A stretch of 28,200 nucleotides of DNA from Eubacterium sp. CAG:786 (GTDB taxonomy: Bacteria; Bacillota; Clostridia; Oscillospirales; Ruminococcaceae). Positions within the stretch are counted from its first letter, which is position 1; every line of letters begins with the position of its first letter. The notes under the pieces are model-generated. The model was not told the DNA's origin and made no database searches. It saw only the letters and a program-made list of their open reading frames with translations. Made by a program: the position numbers and the translations under genes. Below, piece after piece: positions 7,100 to 14,531 of this stretch. The DNA lies in NCBI GenBank assembly GCA_000432175.1, contig HF989433.1:12934-41133 (forward strand). The letters are read 5' to 3'.

Positions 7100-8428
7100 T
7101 CACGGAAATGATGAACGCGCATACTTCCGCAAATGCCACCGAGAACCACACGCCGTCAAGCTTGAAGAATATCGGCAGGATAAGCACCGCCGCCAGCCGG
7201 AACACCCGAGCCCCGCAGCCAGCTGGAACACCAGCGTACGCAGGAACGACACAGCCGCCGAGATCGCGCCGTTGTTCAGCGCGGTGAAGAACGACGAGCA
7301 CCAGATGTTGAAGCCGGAAAGCAGGAACGTGAATGAGAACAGCCTGAATGCATGCACCGTCATATCGAACAGTTCCTTGTCGTATCCGACGAAAATTCCT
7401 GCCAGCACCGGCGCGAGGAGTTCCGCGAGGGAGACCATGATAACGCCGCCGATGAGCATTGAGCGCATACTCTTGACACGGATATTCCGGAGCTCTGCGT
7501 GGTTCTGGGCGCCGTAATTGTAGCCGACTATCGGCGCGGTTCCTATTGAATAGCCGATGTAAACAGCCGCAAAAATGAACGAAACGTACATCAGCACGCC
7601 GTAGGCAGAAACGCCGTTTTCCCCGGCAAGGGTTAGAAGCTGGTGGTTGTAGAGCATGCTGACGACAGATGACGAGATGTTCGTCATAAGCTCAGAAGCG
7701 CCGTTGGAACATGCCTGCAGAACGGGGCGTAATTCCAGCCTGGTGCGTACCATGTGCAGCTTGCTGCCGTTGTTTTTCCTGAGGAAGAATATCAGCGGGA
7801 GAAGTCCGCCGACGGTCTGGCTGAGACCTGTTGCAAGAGCGGCGCCTACGACCCCCAGCTGGAATACCGCGATAAACAGAAAATCCAGCAGCATATTTGT
7901 GCAGCCAGCGGCGACTATCACAACAAGCCCCAGCTTCGGGCGTTCCGCAGTGACCAGGAAGCTCTGGAACACATTCTGGAACATGAACATCGTGTTGAAT
8001 ATCAGGCAGGTGCGCGCGTATGTCACGCAATAATCAAGCATTTCGATGTCCGCGCCGAGAAGCAGCGCCATCTTATCAGCGAAAATAATGCCCAGCACTG
8101 ATATCGAAACGCCGAGTATCAGCGTGAGTGTCATCATCATTGAGAACACGCGGCGCGCCTGGTTTTCGTCTTTTTCACCGAGGTGTTTTGCCACCAGCGC
8201 GCTGCCGCCGGTGCCTATCATGAAGCCGACTCCACCGATTATCATCAGGAACGGCATTATCAGGTTCACGGCTGCAAACGGCGTCTTGCCGACGTAGTTT
8301 GAAACGAAATATCCGTCCACCACGCCATATATCGAAGTAAATACCATCATTATGATAGATGGCAGGCAGAACCTGTAAAGCCTGCCGAGAGTGAAGTGGT
8401 CTGATAACTGTATCACATCTTTTTTCAT
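7100..8428 (-). CDS. MATE family multidrug efflux transporter, 3' end frameshifted
   Basis: The protein is a polytopic MATE exporter, with the start LGRLYRFCLPSIIMMVFTSIYGVVDGYFVSNYVG and MepA-like spacing of hydrophobic segments. These transporters expel cationic drugs using a Na+ or H+ gradient. The uninterrupted frame gives 442 residues but ends in an unrelated basic tail after LVFQLAAG. The expected MATE C-terminus (LAAVLILPIFFKLDGVWFS, ending AKRKKYNY) continues in another frame to 7062. The break coincides with an imperfect 26-bp tandem duplication at 7181-7232; removing one unit restores a continuous frame. It is either a true mutation or an assembly artefact. The gene is coupled by an ATGA overlap to the MarR gene. 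Confidence 0.8.
   Translation of the reverse strand: MKKDVIQLSDHFTLGRLYRFCLPSIIMMVFTSIYGVVDGYFVSNYVGKTPFAAVNLIMPFLMIIGGVGFMIGTGGSALVAKHLGEKDENQARRVFSMMMTLTLILGVSISVLGIIFADKMALLLGADIEMLDYCVTYARTCLIFNTMFMFQNVFQSFLVTAERPKLGLVVIVAAGCTNMLLDFLFIAVFQLGVVGAALATGLSQTVGGLLPLIFFLRKNNGSKLHMVRTRLELRPVLQACSNGASELMTNISSSVVSMLYNHQLLTLAGENGVSAYGVLMYVSFIFAAVYIGYSIGTAPIVGYNYGAQNHAELRNIRVKSMRSMLIGGVIMVSLAELLAPVLAGIFVGYDKELFDMTVHAFRLFSFTFLLSGFNIWCSSFFTALNNGAISAAVSFLRTLVFQLAAGLGCSGWRRCLSCRYSSSLTACGSRWHLRKYARSSFP
7181..7232. repeat. Imperfect 26-bp tandem duplication disrupting the MATE gene
   Basis: Units 7181-7206 and 7207-7232 match at 21 of 26 positions, both ending CCGGAACACC/GCTGGAACACC-like. The 26-base length shifts the MATE reading frame. 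Confidence 0.7.
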
Positions 8429-8862
8429 TTTATATCACCTATTCTTTTGTTCAGAAGTTTATTATACTTGCTGAACAGTTCTATGAACTGTTCCTGCTCC
8501 TCATCTGTCAGTCCGGACATCGCCAGGTGTTCGGCTGCGATCACCCTTCCCGCGGTAATGTCTGCGCACCTGTGTCCGGCTTCCGTCAGGGAAACGTCCT
8601 TACAGCGGCGGCTTGAACTTTCTGTCATTATGATGAAGCCGTCGTTTTCCAGCTTTTTCAGGGCAGAATTTGTGGTTTGCTTCGGCAGACACATCGCTGC
8701 GCATATTTCCCGCTGACCCAGGGTGCCTCCGCTTTCCTGCAGGAAATAAAGTATCCAGAACGCGCTTTCTGACAGCCTGAACCGTTTTGCCGCCTTGCGA
8801 TATATCTCGTTCTGTTCCATCCAGCGCGCGTTGAATTCCGCGAGTTTATCTGTATTTGACAT
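8425..8862 (-). CDS. MarR family transcriptional regulator
   Basis: This 145-residue protein has the MarR winged helix-turn-helix: SAFWILYFLQESGGTLGQREICAAMCLPKQTTNSALKKLENDGFI and the wing TESSSRRCKDVSLTEAG. MarR proteins are dimeric repressors released by small phenolic or drug-like ligands. It is the first gene of an operon with the MATE exporter (4-base overlap). Its promoter contains two copies of a near-palindromic site, so autorepression and control of the exporter are likely. GGGGGAG-like sequence precedes the ATG. Confidence 0.87.
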   Translation of the reverse strand: MSNTDKLAEFNARWMEQNEIYRKAAKRFRLSESAFWILYFLQESGGTLGQREICAAMCLPKQTTNSALKKLENDGFIIMTESSSRRCKDVSLTEAGHRCADITAGRVIAAEHLAMSGLTDEEQEQFIELFSKYNKLLNKRIGDIK

Positions 8863-8879
8863 GCTGCTCCCCCTTTTCT

Positions 8880-8930
8880 AAGTCCGAAATCGGACTTTAC
8901 TATTATAATCCGATTTCGGACTTTTGTCAA
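8880..8930 (-). promoter_or_regulatory. MarR-MATE promoter with two operator sites
   Basis: On the minus strand TTGACA (8930-8925) and TATAAT (8907-8902) form a perfect consensus promoter with a 17-base spacer. One site, AATCCGATTTCGGACTT (8907-8923), fills the spacer. A second, AAGTCCGAAATCGGACTT (8880-8897), lies just after the -10 box. Both contain CCGA and TCGG half-sites, and bound MarR there would block RNA polymerase. A run of nine G (8933-8941) sits just upstream of the -35 box. Confidence 0.75.
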
Positions 8931-9034
8931 CAGGGGGGGGGATAGAAAAAAGCATTTCAACATCAATAATTATTGTACTATATGACGAACATCTGCCGGA
9001 ATATTTGTGCAAAACATAAAATTTTCTGAAACCC

Positions 9035-9086
9035 TTGAAAAATCGATGAATATATGATACAATCAAGATGCCGGAAACGTTTTCGG
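9035..9086 (+). promoter_or_regulatory. Promoter and LacI-type operator of LacI regulator 1
   Basis: TTGAAA at 9035-9040 and TACAAT at 9058-9063 are 17 bases apart. The near-palindrome CCGGAAACGTTTTCGG at 9071-9086, centred on CG as in LacI/MalR/CcpA operators, covers the expected transcription start. This fits autorepression by the regulator that follows, possibly also CcpA control. Confidence 0.7.
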
Positions 9087-9113
9087 TAATCTATCAAAAT
9101 CACAGGTGAACCA

Positions 9114-10109
9114 TTGACTATAAAGGATATTGCAAGACTTTCCGGCTGCGGAGTGAGCACGGTTTCCCGCGCGCTTAACGGCAGCCGCGAGATAAGCGAA
9201 CAGACGCGGGAGCGCATAAACGAGGTGATACGCCAGTATAACTACACCCCGAACGGAAATGCGCGTCGCATGCGGCAGAGCTCCGCAAAAACGATACTCC
9301 TGATCGTAAACGGCAGCAGCAACCTGTTCTTCTCACCGCTCATAGAGCAGATACAGATGATGGCTGCCACTTCCGGATTCCAGGTCGCTGTGAACTACAT
9401 CGACGAACAGGAGGATGAGGTGCAGTTTGCCGTAAGGCTGTGCGCCGAGCAGAAACCAGCGGGGGTGATATTCCTTGGCGGCGATATGCGCAATTTTCAG
9501 AAGAGTTTCGCACAGCTGACGGTTCCTTGTGTGCTCAGCACTGCGAACGCTGAGGAACTTGGCTTCGGAAACCTTTCCTCTGTCAGCATAGACGACAGTG
9601 ACGGGGGCAGGGCGGCGGCTCAGCAGCTGTTCGACCAGGGGCATTCCCGGGTGGGGATACTTGGCGGCGACCTGAGTTCAATAGGACCTTCCGGTCTGCG
9701 TTACGGCGGCTTCTGCAGCGTCTGCACCGAAAGGGGAATGCCGGTACCCGAGAGCGAACTCTGCGCCTACACGTTCAGCTCAGCCTATGAAGCTGCGGTG
9801 GCGCTGTTCCATAAATGCAAGGGCATGACGGCAGTTTTTGCCATGTCAGATATAATCGCGGTGGGTGCCGTGCGCGCGTTCCTTGATATGGGAAAGCGGG
9901 TGCCGGAGGATATTTCGGTGCTTGGTTTCGACGGTATCGAGCTGGCAGAATACAGCAACCCGCGTATCGCGACATTTGCCCAGCCGCTTCACCAGATATC
10001 AAGTCTGTCTGTGCGTATGCTGGTGAACATGATCGAAAACGATGCCGAAGCAAGTCACGTGACGCTTCGCGCGCAGTTCAGGTCTGGCGGCTCACTGGGC
10101 AGGATATAA
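9114..10109 (+). CDS. LacI family transcriptional regulator 1 (MalR-like)
   Basis: The 331-residue regulator has the LacI helix-turn-helix in residues 1-22 (TIKDIARLSGCGVSTVSRALNG), the hinge helix around NYTPNGNARRM, and a periplasmic-binding-protein-like sugar domain (GFDGIELAEYSNPRIATFAQP near the end). The start is a TTG, chosen because AGGTGA precedes it and the LacI motif begins immediately. It sits upstream of malQ and glgP in the same direction, with an operator in its own promoter. It most likely controls maltodextrin metabolism, with a maltose-type sugar as effector; this is inferred from context. Confidence 0.85.
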   Translation: MTIKDIARLSGCGVSTVSRALNGSREISEQTRERINEVIRQYNYTPNGNARRMRQSSAKTILLIVNGSSNLFFSPLIEQIQMMAATSGFQVAVNYIDEQEDEVQFAVRLCAEQKPAGVIFLGGDMRNFQKSFAQLTVPCVLSTANAEELGFGNLSSVSIDDSDGGRAAAQQLFDQGHSRVGILGGDLSSIGPSGLRYGGFCSVCTERGMPVPESELCAYTFSSAYEAAVALFHKCKGMTAVFAMSDIIAVGAVRAFLDMGKRVPEDISVLGFDGIELAEYSNPRIATFAQPLHQISSLSVRMLVNMIENDAEASHVTLRAQFRSGGSLGRI

Positions 10110-10190
10110 TTCAGGAACGCTGAATATAACGACCTGTTCAGACGAGCGTACTCACGCTTCTGATTTTATCGCGCTTCGCTTTATTCAGCG
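10109..10190 (+). promoter_or_regulatory. Leader between LacI regulator 1 and malQ with alternative stems
   Basis: ATTCAG (10109-10114) can pair with CTGAAT (10120-10125), or CGCTGAATA (10118-10126) can pair with TATTCAGCG (10182-10190). The two stems share bases and exclude each other. No T-run terminator follows, and I found no clear promoter, so malQ may be transcribed from the lacI promoter. Confidence 0.35.
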
Positions 10191-10239
10191 CACCCTTACA
10201 TTCGCCGTGGGGAAGCCCGCGGAATTCTGGAGGAAAAAC

Positions 10240-11751
10240 ATGAGAAAAAGCGGTGTTTTGCTGCACATCGCGTCACTGCCGAATGATTACGGCATAGGCA
10301 CGATGGGCAGGGAAGCCTACAAATTTGTGGACTGGCTAAGGAGCGCCGGTCAGAGCCTGTGGCAGATACTACCGCTGTCGCAGACGAGTTACGGCGACTC
10401 GCCGTATCAGAGCTTTTCGATATTCGCAGGGAACCCTTACTTTATAAGCCTTGAAACGCTGGAAGCAGAGGGGCTGCTGCAGCATGACGAATACGCGGAT
10501 ATCAGGTGGTGCGAGGACCCGCGTTACATCGACTATGCTACGATGTATGAGAATTTCTATAAGGTGATGAAGCTCGCTTACGGGCGTTTTTCAAAGAGTA
10601 AGAATGGTAACGTTTCCGAAGAGTATGGGAAGTTCCTTTCTGAAAACCCATGGCTGGAGGACTACACCTTATTCATGGCGTTAAAGGACGCCCACAAGGG
10701 AAAGAGCTGGAGCGAATGGGAAAAGCCCCTGCGCCTGCGCGACGCAAAAGCCGTGGTTTCCGCGAAGAAGAAGTATGCAAGGGAAATGGACTTTTACGCG
10801 TTCCTGCAGTTCAAGTTCTTCCAGCAGTGGTTCAAACTCAAGGAATACGCGAACAGCAACGGAATTGAGATAATCGGTGATATTCCGATCTACTGCGCTC
10901 TGGACAGCGCCGACGTGTGGTGCGAGCCTCGGCTGTTCCAGCTGGATAAGAACAGGGTGCCGACGGTGGTTGCCGGGTTCCCGCCGGACGCATTTTCGGC
11001 TGACGGTCAGCTCTGGGGCAATCCCATCTACGACTGGGACAGAATGAAGCTTGAGAATTACCGCTGGTGGGTCGGCAGAATGAGTTTTGCGAAGAAGCTT
11101 TATGACATCGTGCGCATCGACCATTTCATCGGCTTTAACAGCTATTACGCGATACCGTTCGGCAACAAGACCGCACACGGTGGTGAATGGCGCGAGGGCC
11201 CGAAGTACGATCTGTTCCGCGTGATAAAGGAGCAGACCGGAAAGGACGGAATCATTGCCGAGGATCTCGGAATAATCACACCGTCCGTCAGAAAGCTGCT
11301 AAGACAGGCTGCCTACCCCGGAATGAAGGTGCTGCAGTTCGCGTTCGATCCCACCGGAAAGAGCGAGTATCTCCCGCAGAACTACACATCGCAGAACTGC
11401 GTGGTTTACACTTCCACGCACGACAACGACACGGCGCTGGGGTGGTTCAACGACCTCGACCGCGAAACGAAGAAGTTCGTGAAGGAATACCTCGGTATCC
11501 GCAGGGCTGCGGAGTTACCCGGGGCGTTCATCGACATCGCGTGGAAGAGCACCGCTGACATGGCAATGACGACTATGCAGGAACTGTGCGGCTTTGGCAC
11601 GGAGGCGCGCATCAACGTTCCCTCGACATTGGGGAACAACTGGCGCTGGAGAACGCTTGAAAGCGACTTCACCGCAGAAAGCGCAGAATATCTCGACAGA
11701 CTGACGGAAATATGCAACAGAAAGCCCGCAAAAAAGCGCGGGAAGAAATAA
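10240..11751 (+). CDS. malQ: 4-alpha-glucanotransferase (amylomaltase), GH77
   Basis: MalQ transfers glucan segments between maltodextrins in the cytoplasm and releases glucose, producing longer chains for the phosphorylase. The 503-residue protein is full length. Seen are SGVLLHIASLPNDYGIGTMG at the start, QILPLSQTSYGDSPYQSFS, GDIPIYCALDSADVW, the nucleophile aspartate in IVRIDHFIGF, the acid/base glutamate in IIAEDLG, and STHDNDT. The ATG at 10240 follows GGAGGA and begins exactly where homology starts; the longer frame from 10207 would use an unsupported codon. glgP follows 20 bases after the stop, so the two are likely co-transcribed. Confidence 0.93.
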   Translation: MRKSGVLLHIASLPNDYGIGTMGREAYKFVDWLRSAGQSLWQILPLSQTSYGDSPYQSFSIFAGNPYFISLETLEAEGLLQHDEYADIRWCEDPRYIDYATMYENFYKVMKLAYGRFSKSKNGNVSEEYGKFLSENPWLEDYTLFMALKDAHKGKSWSEWEKPLRLRDAKAVVSAKKKYAREMDFYAFLQFKFFQQWFKLKEYANSNGIEIIGDIPIYCALDSADVWCEPRLFQLDKNRVPTVVAGFPPDAFSADGQLWGNPIYDWDRMKLENYRWWVGRMSFAKKLYDIVRIDHFIGFNSYYAIPFGNKTAHGGEWREGPKYDLFRVIKEQTGKDGIIAEDLGIITPSVRKLLRQAAYPGMKVLQFAFDPTGKSEYLPQNYTSQNCVVYTSTHDNDTALGWFNDLDRETKKFVKEYLGIRRAAELPGAFIDIAWKSTADMAMTTMQELCGFGTEARINVPSTLGNNWRWRTLESDFTAESAEYLDRLTEICNRKPAKKRGKK

Positions 11752-11771
11752 GCGACTGGAAGGAGCATTTT

Positions 11772-14132
11772 ATGAAGATCGAAAATTTCAAGGAAAAGCT
11801 GGTTTCCCTCTGCGAAAAGGAATACCGCGCACAGCCGAAGGAACTCACCGCAAATCAGCTGCACTGCGCAGTTTCCAAGCTTGTCATGGAGGAGCTTTCC
11901 CCCGCGTGGGACAAGAGCCGCATGGCGCATGACAAGGCGCGCAAGGCAAGCTACCTGTCGATGGAATTCCTGGTGGGACGCGCGGTTTACAACAACCTGC
12001 TGTGCCTAGGCATTCTTGACAGCACCGCTGAGGAATTAAAGGCGCTGGGCGTTGACATTTCCGAGTTTGAGGAAGTTGAGGACGCTGCGCTCGGAAACGG
12101 TGGTCTGGGCAGACTTGCAGCGTGCTTCCTGGACAGCGCGGCTGCGCTCGACCTCCCGCTGGACGGTTACGGAATACGTTATAAATACGGTCTGTTCAAG
12201 CAGGGAATCAAGGACGGTTTCCAGACTGAAACTGCCGACGACTGGCAGAGATACGGCGACCCGTGGAGCATTCGCCGCGAGCAGGAAACTGTTGTCGTAC
12301 ATTACGCTGACGGCGATGTGAACGCAGTTCCCTATGATTACCCGGTTATCGGTTACGGCACTGAGAATGTCGGCACGCTGCGCCTGTGGCAGGCTGAAAC
12401 CGACGACGAGTTCGACTTTGACCTGTTCAACCGGAGCAAGTTCACCGAAGCAGGCGAAAAGAAGCGCGCTGCCGAGGATATTTCCCGCGTACTTTACCCC
12501 AATGACGAAACAGAGGCAGGCAAGATACTTCGCCTTAAGCAGGAGTACTTCTTCAGCGCGGCTGCAGTTGCTGACCTCATCAGAAAGCACAAGAAGCTCT
12601 TCGGCACGATGGAGAACTTCGCGGATTACAACAGCATTCAGATGAACGACACGCACCCCGTTATCGCCCTGCCTGAGTTTATCCGCGTGGTAATGCGCGA
12701 CGAGGGCTGGGATTTCGACAAGGCTTTCGCAATGGCGAAAAAGGTGTTCAATTACACCAATCATACCATCATGCAGGAAGCCCTTGAAAAGTGGGACAGC
12801 CGCCTTATCGAGCGCGTAGTCCCCGAGGTGTACAGCGTTATGATAATGCTCAACGAAGCGTTTGAGTCTGAAATGCACCGTCTGAATGTTCCGCAGGAAA
12901 AGCGCGCAGTTATGCGCCTTATCAGGAACGGCACAGTCCACATGGCAAACATTGCGGTGTTCGGTTCTTCCTATGTGAACGGCGTTGCAGCTATCCACAC
13001 CGAACTGCTCAAGTCCACAGTGCTCAGGGATTGGTACGAGCTTTACCCCGGGCGCTTCCAGAACAAGACCAACGGTATCACACAGCGCAGGTGGCTGGCT
13101 CTCTGCAATCAGGAACTTTCCGCGCTCATCACCGAACTTCTCGGCGACAACAGCTGGGTAACTGACCTCTATAAGCTTCAGGCACTCAAAAAGTACGCTG
13201 ACGATGAGACAGTGCTCCGTCGCTTCATCGACATCAAGCACACCAAGAAGCAGCAGCTTGCTGACTTTATCGAGAAGAGCGAGGGCATAAAGGTTGACCC
13301 GACTTCTATTTTCGATATACAGATAAAGCGCCTGCACGAATACAAGCGCCAGCTGCTGAATGCGTTCTCGATACTGTATCTGTACTACGAGATAAAGGAC
13401 GGAAATCTCAAGGATTTCAGACCAACGACGTTTATTTTCGGCGCGAAGTCCGCACCGGGATATTACCGTGCAAAGGGCATAATCAAGTACATCAACGAGG
13501 TCGCAAAGCTTGTTAACTCCGACCCCGATACAAAGGACCTGTTAAAGGTCGTGTTCGTAAGCAACTACCGCGTTTCCTATGCGGAGAAGCTTGTTGCTGC
13601 GGCTGATATTTCTGAGCAGATCTCCACTGCGGGCACCGAGGCTTCCGGCACCGGCAACATGAAGTTCATGCTCAACGGCGCAGTCACCCTCGGAACTCTC
13701 GACGGCGCCAACGTTGAGATCGCAGAAGAGGCCGGCGCTGAGAACGAGTATATCTTCGGCGCAACTGTCGAGAAACTTGAAAAGATCATGCCGAATTACG
13801 TTCCCCGCGATGTTACCGAGAGCGACGCGAAGATAAAGCGCGTGGTGACTTCCCTTATCGACGGTACCGTTTCCGACGGCGGCAACGGCGTATTCAGGGA
13901 GCTGTATTTTGCACTCATGGAGGGCGCAAGCTGGCACGTTCCGGATCATTACTATCTGCTTGGCGATCTCGACAGCTATGTAAAGGCAAAGCTTGCTGCC
14001 AACCGCGATTGCAACGACGAGCTTGCATTCGCGAAGAAGTGCTGGCTTAACATCTGCTCCGCGGGCAAGTTCAGTTCCGACCGCACTATCGCTGAATATG
14101 CAAAGGATATCTGGCACATCGAAAAGGCGTGA
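11772..14132 (+). CDS. glgP: Glycogen/maltodextrin phosphorylase, GT35
   Basis: This PLP enzyme removes glucose as glucose-1-phosphate from the non-reducing ends of glycogen or maltodextrin. The protein of about 786 residues matches the usual bacterial length. Motifs seen are ASYLSMEFLVGRAVYNNL, ALGNGGLGRLAACFLDSAA, NDTHPVIALPE, TNHTIMQEALEKW, the NGITQRRWL stretch, DIQIKRLHEYKRQLLN, and the PLP site TEASGTGNMKFMLNG with its lysine. The ATG at 11772 follows GGAAGGAG; the frame extends back into malQ but without homology. It forms an operon with malQ and ends at a strong terminator. Whether glycogen or imported maltodextrin is the main substrate cannot be told. Confidence 0.93.
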   Translation: MKIENFKEKLVSLCEKEYRAQPKELTANQLHCAVSKLVMEELSPAWDKSRMAHDKARKASYLSMEFLVGRAVYNNLLCLGILDSTAEELKALGVDISEFEEVEDAALGNGGLGRLAACFLDSAAALDLPLDGYGIRYKYGLFKQGIKDGFQTETADDWQRYGDPWSIRREQETVVVHYADGDVNAVPYDYPVIGYGTENVGTLRLWQAETDDEFDFDLFNRSKFTEAGEKKRAAEDISRVLYPNDETEAGKILRLKQEYFFSAAAVADLIRKHKKLFGTMENFADYNSIQMNDTHPVIALPEFIRVVMRDEGWDFDKAFAMAKKVFNYTNHTIMQEALEKWDSRLIERVVPEVYSVMIMLNEAFESEMHRLNVPQEKRAVMRLIRNGTVHMANIAVFGSSYVNGVAAIHTELLKSTVLRDWYELYPGRFQNKTNGITQRRWLALCNQELSALITELLGDNSWVTDLYKLQALKKYADDETVLRRFIDIKHTKKQQLADFIEKSEGIKVDPTSIFDIQIKRLHEYKRQLLNAFSILYLYYEIKDGNLKDFRPTTFIFGAKSAPGYYRAKGIIKYINEVAKLVNSDPDTKDLLKVVFVSNYRVSYAEKLVAAADISEQISTAGTEASGTGNMKFMLNGAVTLGTLDGANVEIAEEAGAENEYIFGATVEKLEKIMPNYVPRDVTESDAKIKRVVTSLIDGTVSDGGNGVFRELYFALMEGASWHVPDHYYLLGDLDSYVKAKLAANRDCNDELAFAKKCWLNICSAGKFSSDRTIAEYAKDIWHIEKA

Positions 14133-14151
14133 AACTGACTTAACGGAATTA

Positions 14152-14190
14152 CGCCCGGGCTGGTGCATTCCACCCGGGCGTTTCTGTTTA
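14152..14190 (+). terminator. Rho-independent terminator after glgP
   Basis: CGCCCGGG with TGG (14152-14163) pairs with CCA and CCCGGGCG (14169-14180), followed by TTTCTGTTT. It ends the malQ-glgP transcript. Confidence 0.85.
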
Positions 14191-14211
14191 ATGCGGGTTT
14201 TGTGTCAGCTA

Positions 14212-14236
14212 TGTAAACGTTTCACGGAAACGTTGC
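14212..14236 (+). promoter_or_regulatory. Two adjacent LacI-type operators upstream of malE
   Basis: TGTAAACGTTTCAC (14212-14225) and GGAAACGTTGCC (14226-14237) both centre on AACGTT, 13 bases apart, and resemble the operator at 9071. They lie about 95 bases before the malE promoter and could bind LacI regulator 1 or CcpA. Confidence 0.6.
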
Positions 14237-14328
14237 CATTATTCACAAAACCGATATACCCGGATTTGTTTATCGTGCTGAATTTACAATTGTTTTTGTT
14301 TTTTTTGAAAATAATTATGCAAATTCGC

Positions 14329-14356
14329 TTGACAAAAGCAAAAAATCTGTTATAAT
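14329..14356 (+). promoter_or_regulatory. Promoter of malE
   Basis: TTGACA at 14329-14334 and TATAAT at 14351-14356 are 16 bases apart, with T-rich and A-rich sequence upstream acting like an UP element. It predicts a 5' leader of about 170 bases before malE. Confidence 0.8.
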
Positions 14357-14366
14357 AAAAACGTAA

Positions 14367-14486
14367 TTTCGAACCAAGTAAATAAGTTCCGAAACAGACA
14401 TCGGAATCGATCTCGCAGGGGAGCACAGACAGCCTGCGAGCGAAAATTCAGAAAAGATGTTTCGAAACAGATTGAAAGTTTCGAAA
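14367..14486 (+). promoter_or_regulatory. malE leader with TTTCGAAA repeats and stem-loops
   Basis: TTTCGAAC (14367-14374), TTCCGAAAC (14387-14395), TTTCGAAAC (14460-14468) and TTTCGAAA (14479-14486) form two pairs, each with 19-20 base spacing. The second pair also forms a perfect 9-bp hairpin (14460-14468 with 14478-14486). Between them CTCGCAGG (14412-14419) pairs with CCTGCGAG (14433-14440). These may be operators for LacI regulator 2 or RNA structures controlling malE. Confidence 0.5.
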
Positions 14487-14531
14487 GACACTAAATAAAA
14501 GTAAACGATCATATTCAGGAGGAAATGAATT

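Noticed and set aside
12036..13337. Long open frame on the minus strand across glgP
   Set aside because: Antisense shadow of a conserved phosphorylase gene; no family resemblance.
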